A stretch of DNA of 64,000 nucleotides from contig JASGKK010000001.1 of the NCBI GenBank assembly GCA_047600605.1, positions 1,922,001 to 1,986,000 of the forward strand, read 5' to 3'. The notes under the pieces were generated by a model that was given only the letters and a program-made list of their open reading frames with translations, searched no databases and was not told the origin of the DNA. The DNA is from CAYMZZ01 sp047600605 (GTDB lineage Bacteria > Bacteroidota > Bacteroidia > Chitinophagales > Chitinophagaceae). Positions 44,916-53,420 of this stretch are shown here, in pieces (position 1 is the first letter of the stretch; each line of letters opens with the position of its first letter). A program made the position numbers and the translations under genes.

Positions 44916-45380
44916 ATGACTATTGATGTAAAAAATCTGTTCGAAAAAGATGTTTGCGACAACATCCTGGCACGTGTACAGTCACTGAGCGCACAATCGG
45001 CCCGCCAATGGGGCAAAATGGATGTATCGCAGATGCTGGCCCATTGCAGTGTGGCCTTTCAGGTACCCCTGAGTGATAAGCCATTAAAACCCATGATCCC
45101 CATCCGCTGGATTGCCTGGGCCTTCAAGTCCATGTTATACAATAATAAAATGTGGCGGCATGGTATGCCTACCAGTCCGCAGTTTATCATAAAAGATGAA
45201 CGTCAGTTTGAGCAGGAACGCACCCAGCTTATCAGCCTCATCAGGCAGTTTCAGGAAGCTGGTCCGGGTGTGGCCGGCAAATATCCCCACCCCGCCTTTG
45301 GTCATTTTACTCCCGAGCAATGGGGCAAAATGATGTGGAAGCATCTTGACCACCACCTGCGGCAGTTCTCTGCAAACTAA
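44916..45380 (+). CDS. DUF1569-family protein
   Basis: 154-residue soluble protein of the DinB-like DUF1569 family. Conserved parts are RQWGKMDVSQMLAHCSVAFQ with the first His, and a late HPAFGHFTPEQWGKMMWKHLDHHLRQF with a cluster of His. The His pattern suggests a metal site as in DinB-fold proteins, but no activity is known. It stands alone with a terminator shared with glyS downstream. Confidence 0.85.
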   Translation: MTIDVKNLFEKDVCDNILARVQSLSAQSARQWGKMDVSQMLAHCSVAFQVPLSDKPLKPMIPIRWIAWAFKSMLYNNKMWRHGMPTSPQFIIKDERQFEQERTQLISLIRQFQEAGPGVAGKYPHPAFGHFTPEQWGKMMWKHLDHHLRQFSAN

Positions 45381-45417
45381 CCACAACCGCGCCGACGATA
45401 TAAAATACTGTTAAAAC

Positions 45418-45444
45418 AGAAAGGCCCGCTAAGCGGGCCTTTCT
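45418..45444. terminator. Bidirectional terminator between DUF1569 gene and glyS
   Basis: AGAAAGGCCCG (45418-45428) pairs with CGGGCCTTTCT (45434-45444) with a CTAAG loop; T/A runs lie on both sides. Confidence 0.8.
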
Positions 45445-45463
45445 CATTCTGCTGAAAAATATT

Positions 45464-46936
45464 TTACAATTGAGTGGCTGCTGTCACTTTCTCATGTATC
45501 TGCGAAATGAGAATCCTTTCCTGCTCCATACTGTCGCGGTAGCGGATAGTCACGGTATTATCCTCTTTGGTCTGATGATCGACCGTCACACAAAAAGGTG
45601 TACCCAGTGCATCCATACGACGGTAACGTTTACCGATAGAATCTTTTTCCTCATAAAAACTGCGGAAATGAGGTTTGCATTGACTTATGATATCCTCTGC
45701 AATCTCTGGTAAACCATCTTTTTTGGTCAATGGCAATACCGCCAGTTTAATAGGAGCCAGACCCGCAGGCAGTTTCAGCACCACGCGGCTGTCTTCTTTC
45801 TCGGGTGTACTCAGATCCTGCTCCTCATATGCCTGGCTGATCACAGCCAGGAACATGCGATCGAGACCGATAGATGTTTCAATCACATAAGGAATATAAT
45901 TGCCATAAGGCTTGCCGGTAGCAGGATCCACATCATTGTCAAAATACTGTTGTTTCTTTTTGCTGTACTCCTGGTGTTGACGCAGGTCAAAATCCGTACG
46001 GCTGTGAATGCCCTCCAGCTCCTTGAAACCAATAGGGAATTCGAATTCGATATCACAGGCGGCATCCGCATAGTGCGCCAGTTTTATGTGATCATGATAC
46101 CGGTATTTGTCTGCAGGAATGCCCAGGCTCAGGTGCCATTTCAATCGCTCTGCTTTCCAGAACTCATACCACTCCTTTTGTGTGCCAGGGCGGATAAAAA
46201 ACTGCATCTCCATCTGCTCAAACTCACGCATGCGGAAAATAAACTGGCGGGCCACAATCTCGTTGCGGAAAGCCTTGCCGATCTGGGCAATACCAAAAGG
46301 TATTTTCATCCGGCCGGTCTTCTGCACATTCAGGAAATTCACGAAGATACCCTGAGCTGTTTCGGGGCGCAGGTATACCTTATTATCTTCTTCGTCAGAA
46401 GAAGCGGTTGAACCAAATTCGGTAGCAAACATGAGGTTAAACTGGCGGATATCTGTCCAGTTGCTGGTACCGCTGATCGCACACTTCACCTTATTGTCTT
46501 CAATCAGCTTTTTAAGTGCTGCAAAATCATCTTTTGCCAGCAGAGCATCCATTGCCGATAAGAGCGCCTCTGCTTCTGCCTCTTTGCCTTCGGCTTTCAA
46601 ACCTTCGGCATGCGCTTCGAGCAGGTGATCAACACGATAACGCTTTTTGCTGTCTTTATTATCGATCATGGGGTCGTTGAAGTTATCAACGTGCCCGGAT
46701 GCTTTCCAGGTAGTGGGATGCATAAAAATGGCCGCATCAACCCCCACAATATTATCCTGCAGCTGGGTCATGCTTTTCCACCAGTAATCCTTGATATTTT
46801 TCTTCAACTCACTTCCCATCTGGCCGTAATCGTATACCGCCTGCAGACCGTCATAGATCTCGCTGCTGGGAAAAATAAAACCGTACTCTTTGCAGTGCGA
46901 AATAATCGCCTGAAACTTATTGGGATCGTTTGCCAT
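45464..46936 (-). CDS. glyS: Glycyl-tRNA synthetase
   Basis: 490-residue class II aminoacyl-tRNA synthetase of the homodimeric (alpha2) type. Motif 1 region HPTTWKASGHVDNFNDPMID, motif 2 QIGKAFRNEIVARQFIFRMREFEQMEMQFF, motif 3 region YIPYVIETSIGLDRMF, and the C-terminal anticodon-binding domain (LAPIKLAVLPLTKKDGLPE onward, GTPFCVTVDHQT). It is the single-gene form, as in other Bacteroidota. A perfect -7 element ends 8 bp before the ATG. Confidence 0.96.
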   Translation of the reverse strand: MANDPNKFQAIISHCKEYGFIFPSSEIYDGLQAVYDYGQMGSELKKNIKDYWWKSMTQLQDNIVGVDAAIFMHPTTWKASGHVDNFNDPMIDNKDSKKRYRVDHLLEAHAEGLKAEGKEAEAEALLSAMDALLAKDDFAALKKLIEDNKVKCAISGTSNWTDIRQFNLMFATEFGSTASSDEEDNKVYLRPETAQGIFVNFLNVQKTGRMKIPFGIAQIGKAFRNEIVARQFIFRMREFEQMEMQFFIRPGTQKEWYEFWKAERLKWHLSLGIPADKYRYHDHIKLAHYADAACDIEFEFPIGFKELEGIHSRTDFDLRQHQEYSKKKQQYFDNDVDPATGKPYGNYIPYVIETSIGLDRMFLAVISQAYEEQDLSTPEKEDSRVVLKLPAGLAPIKLAVLPLTKKDGLPEIAEDIISQCKPHFRSFYEEKDSIGKRYRRMDALGTPFCVTVDHQTKEDNTVTIRYRDSMEQERILISQIHEKVTAATQL

Positions 46937-46944
46937 AGTGGCGG

Positions 46945-46952
46945 CAAAAATA
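46945..46952 (-). promoter_or_regulatory. -7 element immediately before glyS
   Basis: The minus strand reads TATTTTTG, exact TAnnTTTG match, with only 8 bp to the ATG at 46936. Confidence 0.55.
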
Positions 46953-47033
46953 AGCCGAAACGGGCACTTTACAGATATGGAAAGGCTGGCTTATTCTGTA
47001 AAATACCCGTCCGGCAGGAACTAACAGCTGTTA

Positions 47034-48233
47034 TCATGGCTTATAGAGTATCAACAGGTCTATTTCGCGTTCGGCTTTTTCGAGGCTAAGCCCCAGCTTT
47101 TGTACAGCCGCCTTTACTTCTTCTACTGTACGCAATACATTTTCTGTCCGTATATCATACCTGCCTGCCAAACCGGTTTCATCCACCACAGGCAGTGGCA
47201 ATTCATTGGCCAGGTAGTCGACAAAGTTTTTGAGTGGGATGGCAGTTCCCTCAAATCCCCGTCCGCTAAAACCCCAGGAACTTTCAGTAACAGTGGAATT
47301 GCTCCACGCGCCGGCATCCGTCTTACGCAATACATATACCGGCATCATTTTTTTCTCCAGCCGGGCTTTTACCGGCAACAGCATATTCAGCCGCTGCTGC
47401 ATCAGGATATTGAGACTGTCTTCCTGACCCGGAGCCACCAGTATATCGAAACAATACAGATTCCCCTTGTTGCTGTAATCAAGCTCTGCCTTTTCATCAA
47501 ACTCATATGCTACCTGTTTTTGAGAAGTAATTTCATAAGCCGTTTTATAGATGGCCGTAGGACTTACATTGAAAAAGGTCCTGCGCCGGTTTTTAAATGG
47601 TCCGGTGGGATAATAACGACTCATAGCCCGTTGCCCCGGCACATATGACATCAATGCAATATGCGTCTGCAATGTGCTGTCCAGTCTGAAAAAATCATTT
47701 TCATCTGTATTGACGGTCTGTCCTTTGCTACGCTCTCCGCTGACCGGTAATTTTTCGCCCTTCAGCATTTTCTGAATAAATGCCATGTTGATAGAATCTG
47801 TTCGCACCAGCCCGATCACGCGGCGCTGGCGGTCGAGGATAGCAGACTGTCCTACATAGGTAAAGCCAAACTGTCTGTACAGGTGAAAACTGGTATCTGC
47901 CGCTATCCATACCCCGGTGGGTCGCTTAGCCAGGTAGTTCTGTACCCTTTTTTCATTGTCATTGGCCAGTGCGATGATCCGCAAGTCCTTTCCAAAACGC
48001 TTCTGGATTTCACGCAGCGAATCCATCTCCGGCAGACAGGGCGCACACCAGGTACCCCAGAAATTAAGAATAATGAAGCGGTCTGGCTGCTTATAGACAT
48101 CCACTTCTTTTGCAGGGGCATTTACAATGTTGCGGATAATGAAATCCGGAAATGCTTCCTGCAGGTCAATAGTTTGAGCCCTGCTGGTCAGTATGGCCAG
48201 TGCACCGGCAATTGAAAAGAATATCCTACGCAT
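47034..48233 (-). CDS. TlpA-type thioredoxin fused to a DUF3738 domain
   Basis: 399-residue exported protein. After a signal peptide (MRRIFFSIAGALAILTS), residues about 25-160 are a TlpA/ResA-type thioredoxin with LNFWGTWCAPCLPEMDSLREI, whose CAPC is the redox disulphide. The C-terminal 200 residues match DUF3738 (TIGR03435 type), best seen in PVVDETGLAGRYDI and the closing LGLSLEKAEREIDLLIL. DUF3738 is abundant in Acidobacteria and Bacteroidota but has no known role. The fusion suggests DUF3738 acts where extracytoplasmic thiols are reduced. The ATG at 48233 fits the signal peptide. Confidence 0.85.
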   Translation of the reverse strand: MRRIFFSIAGALAILTSRAQTIDLQEAFPDFIIRNIVNAPAKEVDVYKQPDRFIILNFWGTWCAPCLPEMDSLREIQKRFGKDLRIIALANDNEKRVQNYLAKRPTGVWIAADTSFHLYRQFGFTYVGQSAILDRQRRVIGLVRTDSINMAFIQKMLKGEKLPVSGERSKGQTVNTDENDFFRLDSTLQTHIALMSYVPGQRAMSRYYPTGPFKNRRRTFFNVSPTAIYKTAYEITSQKQVAYEFDEKAELDYSNKGNLYCFDILVAPGQEDSLNILMQQRLNMLLPVKARLEKKMMPVYVLRKTDAGAWSNSTVTESSWGFSGRGFEGTAIPLKNFVDYLANELPLPVVDETGLAGRYDIRTENVLRTVEEVKAAVQKLGLSLEKAEREIDLLILYKP

Positions 48234-48354
48234 ATTTTTTTTATACAAAAAAACCGGCTGATGCGCACTTAATGGGTTAAGGCACCTGTTAGTCTCTGTT
48301 AATTTATGTTAAGCGATACCAGCAATCCGGCACCGGCCGCCTATTTTTGAACAC

Positions 48355-49855
48355 ATGAAAAAACAGGGGCGTATCATAGTACTGATCTGCGGAGCCATTC
48401 TGTTTGGTTTCACCCTGCTACAGGGCTTCTGGCTGTACCAGTTTTATAATGCCAGCCGCGAGCGTTTACGCAAGGACCTTAACCTGGCATATGAAGATGC
48501 GGTGAAGCGGGAATTTATGCTGCGTTGCGATACCCTCGAAAAATTAATGTTCCGGTATGTTACAGACACGAGCAAGATCCGGATCAGCAGCAGATGGTCA
48601 GAAAAATTTAACCGGCAGATCTATCGCATCCGGTCCATGATTGATACAACAGATCGTTTTGAGCTGTCGTTGCAGGCTATTGATCTGCCTATCTCACAGC
48701 CACTGGATAGTGTATATATCGAAACGGCTCGTCACCTGGCCCATTCTTACAGAAAAGAAAACCTCGAAGAACATACCATTTATTATTACACCCAGCACCT
48801 GGGCAATTATGCCAATAGCCTTGTTAAAGACTGGGCTTTTGATACGGCCCGACTGCGTCCTCTGCTGGCGGCCGAGCTGGAGAAAAGAAATGCAGCTGTA
48901 TCGTTTCATTTTTATTATGCAGATAAAGACAGCCTGCTCGATCAATCTGTCTTACCTGCGGGTATTACGGGCAGAAACCAACTGGCCAGCCGCTCGTTTA
49001 CCACCTTTAAAAACGAAGCAGGCAAAAATTATGTTCGTGCTGTTTTTGACACTTCGCCTTCCTTTATCCTCAACCGGCTGAAATGGATGCTGCTGGGTGC
49101 CGTGATACTGCTGCTGGCCATCAGCTACTCATTTTATTATCTCATTACCCTGCTGCGACGCGAGAAAAAACTCAGTGAAATCAAAAATGATTTTATCAGT
49201 AATATCACACACGAACTAAAAACACCCGTGGCCACGGTATCCGGCGCTATCGAATCACTCACGCATTTCGACGGCCTGGCCGATCCTGCACGTACACAGC
49301 GTTATCTTGGCATTGCCCGACAGGAACTTCGACCGGCTCTCCTCCCTTATACAGGAGGTTCTTCAAAGCAGCCTCTACGATCAGTCGGGGTTGCAGCTGC
49401 GGCAGGAGCGCTTTGATCTGCATCAGCTGATACGGGAAATAATGGCCGCCCAGGAGCTGGCAGCCGGTAGCCGGCTTATCCTTTCCTTTAACGCTCCCGA
49501 GCAGCCCATATGGATCAATGGCGATCGCCTGCACTTATACAATGCCCTCAACAATGTGATTGATAATGCAGTAAAATATGGCGGAGACGAGGTGCGGGTA
49601 AACATTGACCTGGCAACTTCACAGGATCGCATCACCCTCACTGTTGCCGACAACGGCAATGGCATTCCGGAAAAGTATCTGCCCCATATTTTTGAAAAAT
49701 TCTTTCGTGTGCCGCAGGGCAATCGCCATGCTGTAAAGGGTTATGGCCTGGGACTTTATTATGTGAAGCAGGTTATTGAGGCACACCGGGGCTATTGCAG
49801 TGTCAATAGCTCGTTACAGCAAGGCACCACATTTACCCTGAGTATACCCGCATGA
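48355..49855 (+). pseudogene. Two-component sensor histidine kinase, split by a +1 frameshift
   Basis: A single kinase of about 500 residues read in two frames. The first (48355-49416) has TM1 (about 7-28), an extracytoplasmic sensor region, TM2 (about 243-263) and HisKA with ISNITHELKTPVATVSG, phospho-His286, ending in nonsense after ARQEL. The second frame continues exactly with DRLSSLIQEVLQSS and a complete HATPase: NNVIDNAVKYGG, VADNGNGIPEKYLPHIFEKF, GYGLGLYYVKQV. Removing one C (about 49330) restores one frame. It ends in ATGA overlap with the response regulator. It may be a mutation, a sequencing error or real frameshifting. Confidence 0.8.
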
Positions 49856-50553
49856 GTACAGCTATCACCCGCATATTACTGGTCGAAGACGAAGAAAATC
49901 TGGGCATGATCATCCAGGAAAGCCTCGGCATGCGTGGGTTTGAAGTAACATTATGCAACCGGGCAGCGAGCGGGCTCACCCAGTATTTTGCCGTTCGCCC
50001 CCAATTGGTCATCCTCGATGTAATGCTGCCCGATGGCGATGGTTTTGAAATTGCCCGGCAGATCCGTAAAGACGATATGCGGGTACCGATCCTTTTTCTT
50101 ACCTCCCGTTCGCTGCCACAGGATGTCGTGCAGGGATTTGAAAGCGGTGGCAACGATTATCTCCGCAAACCCTTTAGCCTCGAAGAACTGGTAGTACGCA
50201 TCAAAGTATTGCTGCATCCGCAGCGTAATCTTTTTGAACAGGCTACCCCTGCAGAGGACGAATTGCAATTTGGCCGCTTCCGGCTTACCCTCCATAGCGG
50301 GCTACTGCAAAACGGACAGAAACAGACCCAACTCACTGCCCGTGAAGCAGCCCTGTTGCACCTGCTGGCTACACATAAAAACCAGACCGTGGAACGACAG
50401 CATCTTTTATTGAAAATATGGGGGCAACATGATTTTTTTACCGGCCGCAGTCTTGATGTATTCATCACCCGACTGCGTAAATATCTGTCTGCTGATCCAT
50501 CTGTTTCCATTATGAATATCCGCGGTATTGGCTACCGTCTCGTAGCACCCTGA
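49852..50553 (+). CDS. OmpR/PhoB-family response regulator
   Basis: 233-residue regulator: receiver domain (1-120) with VEDEEN, phospho-acceptor Asp56 in LVILDVMLPDGDGF, LTSR and RKPF, then a winged-helix trans_reg_C domain (about 135-232; LTAREAALLHLLA, RSLDVFITRLRKYL, IRGIGYRL). It overlaps the upstream kinase by four bases (ATGA), the classical sign of translational coupling. Its regulon cannot be deduced. Its 3' end overlaps the convergent YihY gene by 22 bp. Confidence 0.94.
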   Translation: MSTAITRILLVEDEENLGMIIQESLGMRGFEVTLCNRAASGLTQYFAVRPQLVILDVMLPDGDGFEIARQIRKDDMRVPILFLTSRSLPQDVVQGFESGGNDYLRKPFSLEELVVRIKVLLHPQRNLFEQATPAEDELQFGRFRLTLHSGLLQNGQKQTQLTAREAALLHLLATHKNQTVERQHLLLKIWGQHDFFTGRSLDVFITRLRKYLSADPSVSIMNIRGIGYRLVAP

Positions 50554-51518
50554 CCCTCCTCTGCTGCAGTATGACCCTCTGCAGCGACTGCTGCCGGCTG
50601 GTCCTGCAGTGTGGCTGTCGACTCCACCTCGACCTGCTCAATCCATACCGCATACTGATTGGGGTAAATATGCGATCCGGTATGTATAGCAAAGGCCCTG
50701 GTAAAACAGGCGCCGAAATAAAGTATGATGGCTGAATAATATACCCAAAGCAGGATCACGATCACAGAACCGGCTGCACCATATGCCGACGACATGCGGC
50801 TATGCCCCAGGTAATAGCCGATCAGAAATTTACCGGCCATAAATAATAAAGCGGTAGCAATGGCTCCGGCCCGTACATGCTTCCACTCAATACGCGCATC
50901 TGGCAGCACTTTGAAAATAAGCCCGAATAAAAATGTGGTCACTGCAAAATTCAGCACCAGGTTAAACACATAGGCCAGTATCACTTCTGTTTGCGGAAAG
51001 ATCTCCGTGAGCCGGTTGATGAAGGCATCCATGGCGCCGTTGATAATAAGTGATACCAGCATCAGAAAGCCCAGCGATATTATGATGGAAAAAGACAACA
51101 GCCGGTTAAGGATCATCTTGAGCCAGCCACGGCCCTTGCGTGGCCGGGCTCTTAATCGCCAGATCAGGTTGATGGAGTCCTGGATTTCACTGAAAATACT
51201 GGTAGCACCCAGGATCAGTGTGCTCAAACCGACTACGGTAGCAAAACTGCTTTCCGGTGAAAGCGTAGCATTCCGGATGGTAGCCTGTATCTGCAGGGCA
51301 GCATCCTGCCCTACCAATCCGGCGATTTGTCCATATACCGTACCTTCTACAGCCTGCTCGCCCCAGAAGATATCACTCACCCATATTACAATGATAATAA
51401 GCCCGGGCAGCGAAAACACGGTATAATAAGCCAACGCCGCACTTAATTTAAGTACACGGCTTTGAAAAAAATCAACAAACGAATCGCGGATAATACACCA
51501 CGCTTTTCTGAAAGTCAT
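50532..51518 (-). CDS. YihY/virulence-factor BrkB-family membrane protein
   Basis: 328 residues with about six membrane helices. It begins with the family pattern SRVLKLSAALAYYTVFSLPG and has YGAAGSVIVILLWVYYSAIILYFGACF near residue 245. Despite the old 'RNase BN' label, the family has no proven enzyme activity. The tail (about 290-328) is Ala/Glu-rich and of low complexity. The last 22 bp lie under the end of the response regulator gene on the other strand. Confidence 0.88.
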   Translation of the reverse strand: MTFRKAWCIIRDSFVDFFQSRVLKLSAALAYYTVFSLPGLIIIVIWVSDIFWGEQAVEGTVYGQIAGLVGQDAALQIQATIRNATLSPESSFATVVGLSTLILGATSIFSEIQDSINLIWRLRARPRKGRGWLKMILNRLLSFSIIISLGFLMLVSLIINGAMDAFINRLTEIFPQTEVILAYVFNLVLNFAVTTFLFGLIFKVLPDARIEWKHVRAGAIATALLFMAGKFLIGYYLGHSRMSSAYGAAGSVIVILLWVYYSAIILYFGACFTRAFAIHTGSHIYPNQYAVWIEQVEVESTATLQDQPAAVAAEGHTAAEEGQGATRR

Positions 51519-51549
51519 ATGGGGTATCAGAAAAAAACTATGCCAGAAT

Positions 51550-51630
51550 TAGTGGTCAGTGGCTAGTGGTCAGTGGACATGCAAGCAGAAAGTATCCTTT
51601 AACCCCTTTATACTTGTAAACTGCTAAACT
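51550..51630. repeat. TAGTGGTCAGTGG duplication and a short AT-rich tail
   Basis: TAGTGGTCAGTGG occurs at 51550-51562 and 51564-51576. Then a short segment, CCTTTAACCCCTTTATAC (51597-51614), matches the AT-rich elements at 15.3 and 43.3 kb in reverse orientation. No gene lies here; it separates yihY and mazG-like genes. Confidence 0.6.
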
Positions 51631-51631
51631 T

Positions 51632-51958
51632 TCACCTCAGCTTCGGATTATCCTTATGCCTGTCCGCATCGCGGATATTTTTCTTTTCAAAATTGCGCTC
51701 CAGGGCCTGTGTAAGATCTACCCCGGTCTGATTGGCCAGGCAAATAAGTACCCATAACACATCGGCCATTTCATCGGCCAGATCTTTTTGGCGGTCGGTG
51801 GGTTTCCAGGACTGCTCCCCATACTGGCGGGCCATAATACGGGCCAGTTCACCCACTTCTTCTGTCAGGATGGCCATATTGGTCAGCTCACCAAAGTAGC
51901 GTACCCCCACTGTTTTGATCCAATGATCGACCTGTTGCTGCGCATCCTGAATAGTCAT
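51632..51958 (-). CDS. MazG-like nucleotide pyrophosphohydrolase
   Basis: 108-residue all-alpha NTP pyrophosphatase. The metal-binding residues are seen as EEVGELARIM (residues 32-41, first Glu pair) and LADEMADVLWVLICLA (about 59-74; Glu and Asp), the usual ExxE...ExxD arrangement. Members clean up non-canonical or excess nucleotides. The ATG at 51958 gives the conserved DAQQQVDHWI start; an ATG upstream at 51994 adds 12 non-conserved residues. Confidence 0.9.
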   Translation of the reverse strand: MTIQDAQQQVDHWIKTVGVRYFGELTNMAILTEEVGELARIMARQYGEQSWKPTDRQKDLADEMADVLWVLICLANQTGVDLTQALERNFEKKNIRDADRHKDNPKLR

Positions 51959-52100
51959 AAAAAATATTTTTGAAGTTTTTTTGCAATATAGCACGATTCT
52001 TGCCGTTATCCACTCCCATTCCCAATCCGCCCTGCTAACTGCCTTACTCGAAAGAGTTTGTTGAAGACTTAAGCTTTTACCGAATCATTCAAGTTATTCT

Positions 52101-52445
52101 ATGACACCAGCCGCCCGGTTTTATTTTATTCTCTGCACCTGCCTGCTATTGCCGCTTGGCAGTATTGTGGCACAACCTGTCTACAAACCCGCAAAAGACA
52201 GTGTTGTCAAAGCTAAACCCTATAAGGTACTCACAGCAGGCAAGCAGATCACTATCCGCAGCAATACGACCAATATACTCTCTGTTATGGTCTGGACAAG
52301 CGGAGGCCACCGGGTACTGGAGCAAAAAGATATCAATGCATCCTCCTATCAGTTCAGGATCAGCGTCAATTCATCTGCCTATTTTATGATGATCCGAATG
52401 GCCGATGGTAAATCCTATTCAGAAAAAATCGGGGTCGCCCTGTAG
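52101..52445 (+). CDS. Small secreted protein resembling a lone T9SS sorting domain
   Basis: 114 residues. The signal peptide is about 1-24 (RFYFILCTCLLLPLGSIVAQ); the remaining 90 residues look like a type A Por sorting domain and little else: VLTAGKQITIRSN, ILSVMVWTSGGHRVLEQKDI, YFMMIRMADGKSYSEKIGV. There is no cargo domain. The match is by pattern only and a different beta domain is possible. It ends just before a terminator shared with dtd. Confidence 0.6.
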   Translation: MTPAARFYFILCTCLLLPLGSIVAQPVYKPAKDSVVKAKPYKVLTAGKQITIRSNTTNILSVMVWTSGGHRVLEQKDINASSYQFRISVNSSAYFMMIRMADGKSYSEKIGVAL

Positions 52446-52469
52446 GGTGTTGCATACAACGTCCTGTAC

Positions 52470-52509
52470 AAAACAAATAAACCGGGTCCTGCCCCGGTTT
52501 ATTTGTTTT
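52470..52509. terminator. Bidirectional terminator overlapping the end of dtd
   Basis: A 17-bp perfect stem: 52470-52486 (AAAACAAATAAACCGGG) with 52493-52509 across TCCTGC. On the minus strand the dtd stop codon and last two codons lie within the right arm. Confidence 0.85.
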
Positions 52510-52948
52510 TGGTATCCATCCAAATGGTCACCGGGCCATCGTTGATCAATTCTACCTTCATGTCGGCCCCAAATACACCGGTCTGTATCGGCTTACCGAG
52601 GTCTTTTTCCAACCGGGCAATAAATTGTTCATAGAGCGGGATTGCCACCGGTGGCTTACTGGCCTGTATATAAGACGGACGATTGCCTTTTTTGGTAGAC
52701 GCATGCAGGGTAAACTGGCTTACCAGCAGCAGGTCTCCGTTTACATCCTGCAACGAAAGATTCATCACACCATCTGCATCATTAAATATCCGCATCTGCA
52801 CAATTTTGGCACTCAGCCACTCCAGGTCTTCGGGACCATCTGCATCCTCAATTCCTACCAAAACCAGCAGTCCGCCATTGATTGCTCCCGTCACTTTTTC
52901 ATCAACGGTTACACTGGCACGGCTCACTCTTTGTATCACAACACGCAT
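52499..52948 (-). CDS. dtd: D-aminoacyl-tRNA deacylase
   Basis: Removes D-amino acids (and misplaced glycine) from tRNA, protecting translation. The 149 residues match the family length. The SQFTLHAST motif (about 77-85) and the cross-subunit NDGPVTI motif (Gly-Pro in the cis form) near residue 137 are both present, as is the start MRVVIQRVSRASVTV. A perfect -7 element lies 19 bp upstream. It is divergent from arfB. Confidence 0.95.
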   Translation of the reverse strand: MRVVIQRVSRASVTVDEKVTGAINGGLLVLVGIEDADGPEDLEWLSAKIVQMRIFNDADGVMNLSLQDVNGDLLLVSQFTLHASTKKGNRPSYIQASKPPVAIPLYEQFIARLEKDLGKPIQTGVFGADMKVELINDGPVTIWMDTKNK

Positions 52949-52967
52949 AAGTTGTACCTTTAAGCAG

Positions 52968-52989
52968 CAAAAATAGGAAAGTGTTTTTG
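52968..52989. promoter_or_regulatory. Back-to-back -7 elements for dtd and arfB
   Basis: On the minus strand TATTTTTG (52968-52975) exactly matches TAnnTTTG for dtd. On the plus strand TGTTTTTG (52982-52989) has one mismatch and lies 11 bp before the arfB ATG. The two boxes are 6 bp apart. Confidence 0.45.
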
Positions 52990-53000
52990 GCGTTATATAT

Positions 53001-53405
53001 ATGATTGATCTCAGAAAGGAAATACAGTTTCAAACAACCCGTAGCGGCGGCAAAGGCGGACAAAATGTAAATAAGGTTGAAACGGCGGTGATCGGCAGTT
53101 GGCCGGTAATGGCCTCTGCCCTGCTCACAGATGAACAGAAGCAACTGGTATTGATCCGCCTGTCCAACCGCATTTCGGCCGATGGATTGCTGCAGGTAAA
53201 ATCGCAAACGGAGCGAACTCAGCTGGGCAACAAGGAAGAAGTGGTCGAAAAAATAAATCAGCTGGTGACGGGAGCACTGAAGAAGAAAAAAATACGGATC
53301 GCTACCCATATCAGCAAGGCAACGAAAGAGCGGCGAAAAGAGTCAAAACAAAAAAATGCTGACCGCAAATCTTCCCGTCGCAAATGGAGGCCGGGAGATT
53401 TATAA
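53001..53405 (+). CDS. arfB: Alternative ribosome-rescue factor B (peptidyl-tRNA hydrolase, GGQ type)
   Basis: 134-residue release-factor-like protein. The catalytic GGQ lies in RSGGKGGQNVNKVET (residues 13-27), and the C-terminus is a basic tail (SKATKERRKESKQKNADRKSSRRKWRPGDL region) that enters the empty mRNA channel of stalled ribosomes. This combination distinguishes ArfB from class I release factors, which have a codon-recognition domain. It frees ribosomes on mRNAs lacking a stop codon. It precedes the peroxidase gene by 15 bp. Confidence 0.93.
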   Translation: MIDLRKEIQFQTTRSGGKGGQNVNKVETAVIGSWPVMASALLTDEQKQLVLIRLSNRISADGLLQVKSQTERTQLGNKEEVVEKINQLVTGALKKKKIRIATHISKATKERRKESKQKNADRKSSRRKWRPGDL

Positions 53406-53420
53406 ATACAGGCTGAACCT

